From assembly GCF_001570365.1 (NCBI RefSeq), contig NZ_BBYK01000043.1, positions 164,677-228,676 of the forward strand: 64,000 nucleotides of DNA. Direction: 5' to 3'. Made by a program: the position numbers and the translations under genes. This stretch comes from Microtetraspora fusca. Lineage in GTDB: Bacteria; Actinomycetota; Actinomycetes; Streptosporangiales; Streptosporangiaceae. The stretch's first letter is position 1. Every line of letters begins with the position of its first letter. Shown here one piece after another: positions 34,566 through 42,840 of this stretch. The notes beneath the pieces are model-generated. The model was not told where the DNA came from and made no database searches. It saw nothing but the letters and a program-made list of their open reading frames with translations.

Positions 34566-35083
34566 GCCCTGCCCTCTCGATCCCCCGGCCGGACCTGGGT
34601 CTCCGCCTGGATCTCCGCGGCCCGGTGTACGGCCTTGATGATGTTCTGGTAGCCGGTGCACCGGCACAGGTTGCCGGAGACGGCCTCCAGCGCCTCCTCC
34701 TCGGTCGGCGCCGGGTTGTCCCGCAGGAAGGCCGTCACCGTGCAGAGGAAACCGGGGGTGCAGAAGCCGCACTGCAGGCCGTGGCACTCGGTGAACGCGC
34801 GCTGCACGGGAGAGGGCTCGCCGTCCCGCGCCAGGCCCTCCACGGTGGTGATCTCGTGGCCGTCCACCGTCACCGCGAAGGTGAGACAGGACCGTACCGG
34901 CTCGCCGTCGAGCAGGACCGTGCACGCGCCGCAGACGCCGTGCTCGCAGCCCACGTGCGTACCGGTCAGCCCCAGGTCGTGGCGGAGGAAGTCGGAGAGC
35001 AGCCGCCGCGCGGGCACCGCCGCCTCCCGGACCACGCCGTTGACCACGAGGGTGACGAGATGCCGGGTGGTTTCCTCACTCAT
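34562..35083 (-). CDS. Iron-sulfur small subunit of the molybdenum hydroxylase
   Basis: The 173-residue subunit carries two [2Fe-2S] clusters that pass electrons from molybdenum to FAD. The N-terminal cluster ligands are in HVGCEHGVCGACTVLLDG and a following SCL. The C-terminal ligands are in LQCGFCTPGFLC and GNLCRCTGYQNI. The start overlaps the medium-subunit stop by 8 bases and the stop overlaps the large-subunit start, so translation is tightly coupled. Confidence 0.96.
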   Translation of the reverse strand: MSEETTRHLVTLVVNGVVREAAVPARRLLSDFLRHDLGLTGTHVGCEHGVCGACTVLLDGEPVRSCLTFAVTVDGHEITTVEGLARDGEPSPVQRAFTECHGLQCGFCTPGFLCTVTAFLRDNPAPTEEEALEAVSGNLCRCTGYQNIIKAVHRAAEIQAETQVRPGDREGRA

Positions 35084-35957
35084 CGGCGGCCTCCGTTCCC
35101 GCGTTCCGCGCCGCGTCCTTGAGCGCGCGCACGGCCAGCACGCCCGTCAGGTGCCTCCGGTACTCGGCCGTCGCGTGGATGTCCCCGTCGGGGTCGATCC
35201 GGTCCCGTACGGCCGCCGCGACGGCGTCCCAGGGGACGGACGCGGCCGGCCGCCGGTCGCACGCGTCGGACAGGTCGATCACGACCGGCGCCGGACCGAC
35301 GCTCACGCAGGCGACCCGGGCGGCGGCGATCCGCAGGTCCTCGTCGAGGGTGACCAACGCGGCCATCCCCGCCACCGCGTAGTCGCCGTGCCGCCGTGCG
35401 ACCTCCTGGAACGCGGTGCCCGAGCGCGGCGGCGGCGCCGGGAAGAACGCGGACACCGCGAGCTCCCCGGGCTCGACCGCCGACTCCATCGGGCCGGTGA
35501 AGAAGTCGGCCGCCGCGACCTCCCGCTCGCCGCCGAGCCGCGCGAGCCGTACGGAGCCGCCGAGGAGGGCGAGGACGGCGGGCATCTCGGCGGACGGGTC
35601 GGCGTGGACGAGGCTGCCGACCACGGTCCCCCGGTTCCTGATCACCGGGTGCGCGACCAGGGCGAGCGCCTGGCGCAGGAGCGGCAGGACCGCCGCCGCC
35701 TCGGCCGAGCGCTCGACCGCCGCGTGCCGGGCCAGCGCCCCCACGCGCACGCCGCCGGGACGGGCGGCGATCGTGTTCAGCTCGCCGACCCGGTTGATGT
35801 CCACGAGGTGGGACGGCGCGGCCAGCCGCATGTTGAGCAGCGGGATCAGGCTCTGGCCGCCCGCCAGCACCTTGCCGTGCGGCCCGGTCTCGGCCAGGGC
35901 GGCGAGCGCCTCGTCCACCGAGACCGGGGCGTGGTACTCGAACGGAGGCGGCTTCAC
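35076..35957 (-). CDS. FAD-binding medium subunit of the molybdenum hydroxylase
   Basis: The 293-residue subunit receives electrons through FAD. The two FAD-contact motifs are visible as LAGGQSLIPLLNMRL and NRGTVVGSLVHADPSAEMPAVLALLG. The C-terminal CO-dehydrogenase flavoprotein domain follows. GTG start VKPPPFEYHAP, as in relatives. It is the first gene of the three-gene operon, with the permease stop 45 bp upstream on the same strand, so all four may be cotranscribed. Confidence 0.94.
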   Translation of the reverse strand: MKPPPFEYHAPVSVDEALAALAETGPHGKVLAGGQSLIPLLNMRLAAPSHLVDINRVGELNTIAARPGGVRVGALARHAAVERSAEAAAVLPLLRQALALVAHPVIRNRGTVVGSLVHADPSAEMPAVLALLGGSVRLARLGGEREVAAADFFTGPMESAVEPGELAVSAFFPAPPPRSGTAFQEVARRHGDYAVAGMAALVTLDEDLRIAAARVACVSVGPAPVVIDLSDACDRRPAASVPWDAVAAAVRDRIDPDGDIHATAEYRRHLTGVLAVRALKDAARNAGTEAADE

Positions 35958-36002
35958 GAGGCGGTCGCGCTCCCGTACGGCGTGGCCTGAGCGGCCCGCC
36001 GG

Positions 36003-37367
36003 TCAGCTCGCCGCATCCCGCTCGAATCCGATCTCCCCACCGGAGACCTCCTTCCTCGGGCCGTGCGCGATCACACGGAGCAGGTGGTAGCCGCCGAGCA
36101 CCACGATGGTGCCCAGGGCGATGCCGATCAGGCTGAAGTCGCCGACGATCTGGTGGGTGACCGGGCCGATGGCGAGGATGATCCCGGCGCCGATCGGCAC
36201 CATGTTGACCGGGTCGGAGAAGTCCACCCGGTTCTCGATCCAGATCTTCGCGCCCAGCAGGCCGATCATGCCGTACAGGATGACGGTGATGCCGCCGAGC
36301 ACGCCGTCGGGCGTGGCGGCGACCAGCGCGCCGAACTTCGGGATCAGGCCGAACAGGATCGCGATGATCGCCGCGATGTAGTAGGCGGCGGTCGAGTAGA
36401 CCCTCGTGGCCGCCATGACGCCGATGTTCTCCGCGTACGTGGTGGTGGGCGAGCCGCCCACGGAGGTCGCGACGGCCGTGGCGACACCGTCGGCCGCGAC
36501 CGCCCGGCCCATGTACGGGTCGGCGTCCACACCGGTCATCTCGCCCACGGCCTTGACGTGGCCGACGTTCTCCGCGATGAGCGCGATGACGGCGGGCAGC
36601 ACGAGGACGATGGCCGACACCTGGAATGTCGGACCGTGGAAGTCGGGCCAGCCGAACAGATCGGCCTTCCCCACCCGGCTGAAATCAACCCGGAAGTGCG
36701 ACGTGATCTCGCCAGTGGCCGTGGGCGCGGTGATCTTCCCGGCGGTCTGGTCGAGCACCCAAGAGAGGACGAATCCGAAGACGAGCCCGAGCAGGATGGC
36801 GATGCGCCCGAGGAACCCCTTGAAGACCACCAGGAACAGCGCGGTCGCGGCCATTGTCACGAGGGCGACCCAGTGGTCCTTCGGCCAGTAGATGTCGGCG
36901 ACGACGTAGGCCAGGCCGAAGCCGATCAGCATGACCACCGCGCCGGTCACGACCGGCGGGAAGATCTTGTGGATGATCTGCACGCCCAGGTAGTGGATCG
37001 CGACGCCGACCGCCGCGAGGACCAGGCCGGCGACCAGGATCGCGCCGGTGACGGTCGCGCTGTCGCCCTGCGCCGCGCGGATGGCGGCCACGGCGCCGAC
37101 GAAGGACGCGCTGGTGCCCAGGTAGCTGGGGATCTTCCCCTGCACGATGAGCAGGAACAGGATCGTGGAGACACCGGACATCATGATCGCGAGGTTCGCG
37201 TCCAACCCCATGAGCGTGGGGAAGACGAAGGTCGCACCGAACATCGCGATCACGTGCTGGGCACCGAAGCCGACCATGCGCGGCCAGCTCAGCCTCTCGT
37301 TGGGTTTTACGACCTCACCCGGCGGCAGGGTCTTCCCATCGCCATGCAACTTCCAGCCGAAAGCCAT
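36003..37367 (-). CDS. Uracil-xanthine permease (NCS2 family)
   Basis: The 454-residue transporter has about 12-14 helices and imports a nucleobase with protons. NCS2 landmarks are QHVIAMFGATFVFPTLMGLD near the N-terminus, the ENVGHVKAVGEMTG substrate-site segment with its conserved Glu, and SVGGSPTTTYAENIGVMAATRVYS. The ATG at 37367 follows AAAGGGGC. The upstream open frame to 37550 is not family-like. The UraA/RutG-like features favour uracil or xanthine. Its position next to a molybdenum hydroxylase suggests uptake of that enzyme's substrate. Confidence 0.94.
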   Translation of the reverse strand: MAFGWKLHGDGKTLPPGEVVKPNERLSWPRMVGFGAQHVIAMFGATFVFPTLMGLDANLAIMMSGVSTILFLLIVQGKIPSYLGTSASFVGAVAAIRAAQGDSATVTGAILVAGLVLAAVGVAIHYLGVQIIHKIFPPVVTGAVVMLIGFGLAYVVADIYWPKDHWVALVTMAATALFLVVFKGFLGRIAILLGLVFGFVLSWVLDQTAGKITAPTATGEITSHFRVDFSRVGKADLFGWPDFHGPTFQVSAIVLVLPAVIALIAENVGHVKAVGEMTGVDADPYMGRAVAADGVATAVATSVGGSPTTTYAENIGVMAATRVYSTAAYYIAAIIAILFGLIPKFGALVAATPDGVLGGITVILYGMIGLLGAKIWIENRVDFSDPVNMVPIGAGIILAIGPVTHQIVGDFSLIGIALGTIVVLGGYHLLRVIAHGPRKEVSGGEIGFERDAAS

Positions 37368-37657
37368 GCATGCCCCTTTGTTACCTGGGCCGACGTCCGG
37401 TGGCCACCCCGCGGGCATCCCAGCGCGGCATTGCTGTTGCGGGCACATTAGGCCCGAGATTGCGATTACACACGGGCAGCTTGTGCCAAACCAGTGTGGA
37501 TTGACAGCAATCGTATTGCGCACCGGTCCGGGCGGCACGGTGAGCGTCACATCCCCCCGACGCCCGCCCGCTGGACCCTCCCCCCGGGGGAGACTCCAGC
37601 ATGTGCGCCGACGACCGCGTCCATGAGGCGCACTGCCCGGAAGAGAGGACGAATCCC

Positions 37658-38278
37658 ATGAGCACGCCGAAGACCGACTTCAAGAAGGAGTATCGCGAGC
37701 TGTACACGGCCGGGCCGGAGCCGAGGCTCGTGCAGGCGCCCGAGCTGCCCTATCTCATGATCGACGGCGTCGGGGACCCGTCCTCGTCCGGCTACGCCTC
37801 CGCCGTCAAGGCGCTGTACGGCGTGGCGTACGCGATCCGCTTCGCCCTGAAGGGCGCCGGTGTCGTGGAATATCCGGTGATGCCGTTGCAGGGCCTGTGG
37901 TGGGCGGACGAGAAGCCCCCGTCCGGCTTCGTCGCGCACCGGGACCTGTGGCAGTGGACGATGATGATCCTTCAGCCGCCGCAGGCCGACGCGGCGCTGT
38001 TCGACGAGGCGGTCGCGACCGCGCGCAAGAAGAAGCCGTCGTCGCCGATCGACCGGGTGCGGCTGGAGCCCCTGCGTGAGGGGTGGTGCGGCCAGATCCT
38101 GCACGTCGGCCCGTACAGCACCGAGGACGCCACCCTCGAACGGCTGCATGCCTTCCTGGAGGAGGGCGGCCACGCGATCCGCGGCCGCCACCACGAGATC
38201 TACCTGTCGGTGCCGGGCCGCACCGCGCCGGAGAAGATGAAGACGATCATCCGCTATCCCGTCACGCCGGCCGGCTGA
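37658..38278 (+). CDS. GyrI-like small-molecule-binding domain protein
   Basis: A 206-residue soluble protein of the GyrI-like/SOUL-type fold without a DNA-binding domain. Family features are KTDFKKEYRELYTAG at the N-terminus, PYLMIDGVGDP, ALYGVAYAIRF, and the closing GRHHEIYLSVPGR. Such proteins bind small hydrophobic ligands and some hydrolyse cyclopropanoid toxins. ATG start with AGAGGA nine bases upstream. It is divergent from the permease operon with a 290-bp gap holding no other gene. Confidence 0.88.
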   Translation: MSTPKTDFKKEYRELYTAGPEPRLVQAPELPYLMIDGVGDPSSSGYASAVKALYGVAYAIRFALKGAGVVEYPVMPLQGLWWADEKPPSGFVAHRDLWQWTMMILQPPQADAALFDEAVATARKKKPSSPIDRVRLEPLREGWCGQILHVGPYSTEDATLERLHAFLEEGGHAIRGRHHEIYLSVPGRTAPEKMKTIIRYPVTPAG

Positions 38279-38291
38279 GCGGAGCGCCGGT

Positions 38292-38513
38292 TCACTCGCC
38301 CGGGGCGACGACGCGGATCTCGAAGCCCTCCCCGGTGACGACCTGGCCGGCCCGGATCTTGCACGCCTTGCGCAGCTCGACCGCGCCGTCCACCCGGACG
38401 TTCCCCTCGGCGATCAGGTGCTTGGCCGCGCCGCCCGTCTCCGTGACATAGCAGTACTTCAGCAGGTCGCAGAGTGGGATGTACTCGCCGCGCAGCTCGA
38501 ATGTCTCTTTCAC
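38292..38513 (-). CDS. S4-domain RNA-binding protein (YbcJ-like)
   Basis: The 73-residue protein is a single S4-like RNA-binding domain. The pattern IPLCDLLKYCYVTETGGAAKHLIAEGNVRVDG matches the YbcJ/YaaA-type family. It probably binds structured RNA or ribosomal particles. GTG start at 38513. It ends 14 bp from the convergent GyrI-like gene and lies downstream of the PucR-type gene on the same strand. Confidence 0.88.
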   Translation of the reverse strand: MKETFELRGEYIPLCDLLKYCYVTETGGAAKHLIAEGNVRVDGAVELRKACKIRAGQVVTGEGFEIRVVAPGE

Positions 38514-38551
38514 GGGCGCAAGCTTAGGAGCCCCGGGAGGGAGGGGCGCGT

Positions 38552-40201
38552 TCAGATCCCGCGCATGCGCAGGACGTGCAGCGCCAGCGTCAGGTTGAGC
38601 CGCAGGTGCGCGTCCTCGGTGAAGTTGCCGAGCATCCGCTCCAGCTTCCCGATCCGGTAGCGCAGCGTGTTGTAGTGGAAGTGCAGCCGCCGGGCCGTCT
38701 CCGCGACGTTGAGGTTGGTCTCCAGCAGCACCTGGAGGGTCCGGCGCAGGTCCGCGTTCTCCGCGTCGCCGTCCCCGGCCAGCGACCCGAGCGTCTCGCG
38801 GACGAAGGCGTGCAGCTCCTCGGTGTCGTTCACCAGGGACAGCAGGCGGTACACGCCGAGCTCGTCGAAGTGCGCGACCGCGCCCGCCCCGTGGAGCTGG
38901 CGGCCCACCCGCGCGGCCTTGAGCGCCTGTCCGTACGCGCCGGGGAGCAGGTCCGGTCCCCCGGCGACCCGGCTCAGGCCGGTGGAGAACGTGCAGTCGG
39001 AGACGGCGGCGAGCGCGTCCCTGGCCAGTCGGACGGTGTCCACATCCGCGCCGACGACGGCGACGACCTCGTGCGAGAACCCGGCGACCGCGCCGCGCGG
39101 GTCGAACTTGCGCACGGCGGACTGCCAGGCGGCGAGCATCCGATCCTGGGTGGAGCGCTCCTCCGCGTCCGGGTCGATCTCCGCGACCAGCACGCTGACC
39201 CGGCGCTCCAGGTCCCAGCCGAACGCGCGGGCGCGCTCGGCGACGCGGGTGCCGCCCCTGCCGGTGAGCACGTCCCGCAGGAAGTCCGCGCGGTACTTGC
39301 TCTCGACGGCGGTCACCGCCTCCTGCTTGGTCACGACGAGGGCGGCCACGGTCGCGGCGCGCTCCAGGATGCCGACGTCGCTGGGGGTCAGCGCGCCGGA
39401 GTCGCTGAACGCCACGATCCTGCCGTGGTGGTGGCCGCCCGCCACGACGGGCACCACGGCGTAGTGGCGGTCCGGCGCCATGGTGGCGGCGGCGCGCGGC
39501 CGATCCCGGACCGCCGCGGGCACGGTCCCCGCGGCCGTCGCCGTGCTCTCCACCGCCTGGCAGGTCGCGCGCAGCGTCGCCACCCGCTCGGCGTCGCCGG
39601 CCGTGGCCAGGATGCGGTCCCCGGCGTCCAGTGCCGCGACGGCCACGTCGAGGAGCCCGGCAACCTCCGCCGCGACCTCGCGCATCCCGCCTCCGGCGAG
39701 CACGATCTGGACCAGCGCCCGGTGCGCGTCCTCGGCCCGGGCGAGCAGGCCCGCCTGGCGGTTCAGGATGTCGGTGAGCACCTGGTTGAGGATGTCGTCG
39801 AACCCCACGTCGTTGGGGAGCAGGATCAGCGGGAAGCCCAGCCGGTCGGCCTGCTCGACCATCTCCCCCGGCAGCTCGTCGAGGTACCGGCCCAGCTTGA
39901 TCGCCAGCGCGGCGAGCCCGCGTTCGTCGAGATCGGCCACCAGCCGGTCCAGCGACTGCGGGGTGTTGCGCAGCGGGTAGCCCGTGGTGAGCAGCAGCTC
40001 GTGCGGCTTCACCCAGGCCAGGATGTCGGGCACCTCCATGACGTTGAGGCGCTGCACGATGCGGTCGAGGCCGGATCTCCCGGCGATGAGGCGCGCGTCC
40101 GCGAGGGTCGACACGCCGAGCACCTCCCCGACGGAGACGCCGTGAAGGATGGTTCCTGTGCTGGCCAGCCTCATCGCCGGCGCGGCGGGATCGCTCGTCA
40201 T
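38552..40201 (-). CDS. PucR-family transcriptional regulator
   Basis: A 549-residue PucR-type regulator. The N-terminal PucR domain (about residues 15-140) includes VSVGEVLGVSTLADARLIAG and WVKPHELLLTTGYPLR. A GAF-like middle follows, then a GGDEF-like fold domain with VSVLVAEIDPD. The C-terminal HTH is LETNLNVAETARRLHFHYNTLRYRIGKLE. Family members control purine and ureide catabolism. The ATG at 40201 follows GGAG; an upstream extension is not family-like. It is divergent from the DUF2877-FdrA-DUF1116 operon with a 182-bp operator-containing gap, so it probably controls that operon. Confidence 0.93.
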   Translation of the reverse strand: MTSDPAAPAMRLASTGTILHGVSVGEVLGVSTLADARLIAGRSGLDRIVQRLNVMEVPDILAWVKPHELLLTTGYPLRNTPQSLDRLVADLDERGLAALAIKLGRYLDELPGEMVEQADRLGFPLILLPNDVGFDDILNQVLTDILNRQAGLLARAEDAHRALVQIVLAGGGMREVAAEVAGLLDVAVAALDAGDRILATAGDAERVATLRATCQAVESTATAAGTVPAAVRDRPRAAATMAPDRHYAVVPVVAGGHHHGRIVAFSDSGALTPSDVGILERAATVAALVVTKQEAVTAVESKYRADFLRDVLTGRGGTRVAERARAFGWDLERRVSVLVAEIDPDAEERSTQDRMLAAWQSAVRKFDPRGAVAGFSHEVVAVVGADVDTVRLARDALAAVSDCTFSTGLSRVAGGPDLLPGAYGQALKAARVGRQLHGAGAVAHFDELGVYRLLSLVNDTEELHAFVRETLGSLAGDGDAENADLRRTLQVLLETNLNVAETARRLHFHYNTLRYRIGKLERMLGNFTEDAHLRLNLTLALHVLRMRGI

Positions 40202-40262
40202 CGTGCGCTCCGAGGTAGAGCTTCCAGGGGGATTGGGAGGTCTGTGCGGCTGACGCCGATTG

Positions 40263-40315
40263 TGCCCAACAATCCGACTGTCAGGAAGAGCCAAGCATTT
40301 GGCCTACTGTTGGCA
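40263..40315. promoter_or_regulatory. Inverted repeats between pucR-like gene and DUF2877-fdrA operon
   Basis: An inner dyad gccaa-gcat-ttggc lies at 40290-40303. An outer pair tgcccaaca (40263-40271) and tgttggca (40308-40315) is also inverted. The elements sit in the divergent gap and are plausible operators for the PucR-type regulator. Confidence 0.5.
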
Positions 40316-40383
40316 GCTTTCTCCGTACGGAGCCCGGGGGCGGCGTTCTAGCGTCGGCTCTGACGCGCTATCGGGGAGGTCCG

Positions 40384-41298
40384 TTGACCGTCGACACACG
40401 TCCGAGAGCACGGCGCTCCTTACCCCGCCCCTCGGCAGGCGTGGGAGGACGCACCCAGATCGGCGGAGCCGCCAGCGTCGCGCTCCGCCCGGCGCTCGAA
40501 TCGCCCCGCCGTCCGGCCCGTGTGCTGGCGGCGTTCCCGCTCGCCGTCTACCTGGAGGTCAGGAGCGAGTACGAGCCGCACGTCATCGCCCTCGTCAGCG
40601 GGGAGGCCGCGCGCCTGCCGAACGCGGTGGTGCTCGCGGCGCCGCTCGACCGGCTTCCGCTGGGGGACGAGTGCTGGGTCGGCGAGGGCTCCATCGGCGT
40701 GGGCCGCGTCGGCATCCGGGTGCGCCGCTGGTGGGACCCCGCGCCGCCACTCGGGAGCGCGGAGCCGTCCCGGCTGGCCCGTGCGCTGACGCACCTCGAC
40801 GACATCTGCGACCGCTCCCAGCGCCGGCCCGGCCTGGACATCGCCGGCGCGCCCGGCCTGCTGGCCTCCGGCTGTCTGGCGGGCTCCCTGGTGGACGGCA
40901 TCGTCGCGGCGGAGCGGCTGCTGGGTCTCGGGCCGGGACTGACGCCGAGCGGCGACGACATGCTGTGCGGCCTGCTGGTCGCGCTGCGCCACCTGGGCCT
41001 CGCCGCGGGCGCGCCGCGCGCGGTCTGGCTGGCCGACTGGCTGGCCGCCGCCGTGACGTACGACGCCCGCGCCCGGACGACGCCCATATCGGCCACGCTG
41101 CTGCACTGCGCGGCGCGCGGCCAGGCCGGGTCGGAGGTGCTCGGCGTGCTGCGCGCGGTCGCCGGGCACCAGCCGCTCGACCCCGCGGCGCGCCGCCTGC
41201 TGGGCCTCGGCCACACCTCGGGCGCCGACCTCGCCTGGGGCCTACGGGCCGGGCTGGCCGCCGTCCTCGCGCTGCGGTCATGGCACGGAAGCCGATGA
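40384..41298 (+). CDS. DUF2877 protein (YlbF/AllH-like subunit of a carbamoyltransferase)
   Basis: A 304-residue protein with the DUF2877 signature GLGPGLTPSGDDMLCG at residues 181-196 and a second His-rich end (LLGLGHTSGADLAWG). In E. coli the homologue YlbF (AllH) acts with FdrA and YlbE as oxamate carbamoyltransferase in allantoin fermentation. It is the first gene of the operon. The start is a TTG preceded by GGGGAGG, and no better codon is close. The N-terminal 45 residues are basic and not family-like, so the mature start could be later. Enzyme assignment here is by homology and context. Confidence 0.85.
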   Translation: MTVDTRPRARRSLPRPSAGVGGRTQIGGAASVALRPALESPRRPARVLAAFPLAVYLEVRSEYEPHVIALVSGEAARLPNAVVLAAPLDRLPLGDECWVGEGSIGVGRVGIRVRRWWDPAPPLGSAEPSRLARALTHLDDICDRSQRRPGLDIAGAPGLLASGCLAGSLVDGIVAAERLLGLGPGLTPSGDDMLCGLLVALRHLGLAAGAPRAVWLADWLAAAVTYDARARTTPISATLLHCAARGQAGSEVLGVLRAVAGHQPLDPAARRLLGLGHTSGADLAWGLRAGLAAVLALRSWHGSR

Positions 41299-41342
41299 GG
41301 CCCCCGAACGCAGCGAGCGCAAATAAGCAGGAGGAAGTGTCC

Positions 41343-42758
41343 GTGAATGATCTGGTTGAAGTGCGCGCGGGGGTCTACCACGACTCCGTGAGCCTGATGC
41401 GGGTCAGCCAGGCGCTCGCCGCGCTGCCCGGGGTGAGCGTCGCGATCGTCGCGATGGCCACCGAACTCAACGTCGGCCTGGCCCGGGACGCCGGATTCGC
41501 CGTGCCCGCGACCACACCGGGCGACCTGCTCGTCGCGATCAGGGCCTCCTCGGACGACGCCGTACGGGAGGCCGCGGCCGAGCTGGACCGACGGCTCGCG
41601 GCCCGCGAGGCGGCCGGGACGGCGCGAGGCGAGGACCGGCCGCCGCGCACCACCCGGTCGGCGGCGCGCGCCGCGGCCCGGGGCGCGGCGGGGTCCGGCG
41701 GGGCGACGATCGCCCTGGTCAGCGTCCCTGGGGAGTGCGCCTTCCTGGAGGCGGCCGACGCCGTCGAGGCCGGGCTCTCCGTCATGATCTTCAGCGACAA
41801 CGTGCCCGTCGAGCAGGAGATCCTGCTCAAGGACCGCGCCCGGGAGAAGGGCGTGCTGGTGATGGGACCCGACTGCGGCACCGCTGTGATCGGCGGCGCG
41901 GGGCTCGGCTTCGCCAACGTGCTCCGCCCCGGCCCGGTCGGCGTGGTGGCCGCCAGCGGCACGGGGGCGCAGCAGGTGACGAGCCTGCTCGACCTGGCCG
42001 GCGTGGGCGTCAGCCACCTGCTCGGCGTGGGCGGGCGCGACCTGTCGGCGGAGGTGGGCGGGCGCTCGGCGATCCAGGCGCTGCGGGCGCTCGACGCCGA
42101 TCCGGCGACCGAGCTGATCCTCCTCGTCTCCAAGCCGCCCGCCCCCGAGGCGGCCGACGCCGTACGGGATCTGGGGCTCGGCACGAAGCTGGTCACGGCG
42201 CTGCTCGGGCCGGGGCAGGACGACCTCACGGCCGCCGTGGAGAAGGTCCTCGGCGCGCTCGGCCGCGAGGTGCCGGCCTGGCCCTCCTGGCCCGCGCCGC
42301 CCGGCGCCCCGGGCACGCCGGGATCGGAGTGCCGCGGCCCGCTGCGCGGGCTCTACTCGGGCGGCACGCTGTGCACGGAGGCCGCCGTCATCGCGAGGAG
42401 CGGCGAGTTCACCGACTTCGGCGACGACGCGTACACGCGCGGGCGGGCCCACCCGATGATCGACCCGGCGCTCCGCCTGGAGGCGCTGGACGCCGTCGAG
42501 TCCGGCGTGGTCCTCCTCGACGTGGTGCTGGGCCACGGGGCCGACCCCGACCCGTCCGCGCGGCTGGCGCCGGCGGTGGCGCGGGCGTGCGGGCGCGGCG
42601 TCGCCGTGGTCGTCGCACTCGTCGGCACGGAGGGCGACCCGCAGGGGCTGCACGCCCAGGCGGCCCGGCTGAACGAGGCGGGCGCCGCGGTGTTCACGTC
42701 CAACGCGGCGGCGGCGCGGCACGCCCGTGACCTGGTCGCGGCGCGCGTCCACTCCTGA
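41343..42758 (+). CDS. fdrA: FdrA-family protein (succinyl-CoA synthetase alpha-like)
   Basis: The 471-residue protein belongs to the FdrA family. It has a CoA-binding/ligase fold like the succinyl-CoA synthetase alpha chain: SVPGECAFLEAADAVEAGLSVMIFS, MGPDCGTAVI, and GVVAASGTGAQQVTSLLDLAGVGVSH. The E. coli homologue (AllF) is a subunit of oxamate carbamoyltransferase. An Ala/Arg-rich linker at about residues 85-120 separates the short N-terminal part. The GTG at 41343 is chosen because AGGAGG sits 8 bases upstream; a GTG two codons earlier is too close. Second gene of the operon. Confidence 0.9.
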   Translation: MNDLVEVRAGVYHDSVSLMRVSQALAALPGVSVAIVAMATELNVGLARDAGFAVPATTPGDLLVAIRASSDDAVREAAAELDRRLAAREAAGTARGEDRPPRTTRSAARAAARGAAGSGGATIALVSVPGECAFLEAADAVEAGLSVMIFSDNVPVEQEILLKDRAREKGVLVMGPDCGTAVIGGAGLGFANVLRPGPVGVVAASGTGAQQVTSLLDLAGVGVSHLLGVGGRDLSAEVGGRSAIQALRALDADPATELILLVSKPPAPEAADAVRDLGLGTKLVTALLGPGQDDLTAAVEKVLGALGREVPAWPSWPAPPGAPGTPGSECRGPLRGLYSGGTLCTEAAVIARSGEFTDFGDDAYTRGRAHPMIDPALRLEALDAVESGVVLLDVVLGHGADPDPSARLAPAVARACGRGVAVVVALVGTEGDPQGLHAQAARLNEAGAAVFTSNAAAARHARDLVAARVHS

Positions 42759-42840
42759 CGCCGCAGGCGTCCCAGAACGATCCACGACAGAGCGGCCACG
42801 GCCGATGTCCGCGATCCGGACCGACCCCGAAGGGAGAGCG

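Noticed and set aside
32175-35957. Aerobic carbon monoxide dehydrogenase
   Set aside because: The large subunit lacks the AYxCSFR loop needed for the Mo-Cu site and has PYRGAGR instead. A general form II molybdenum hydroxylase is the safer call.
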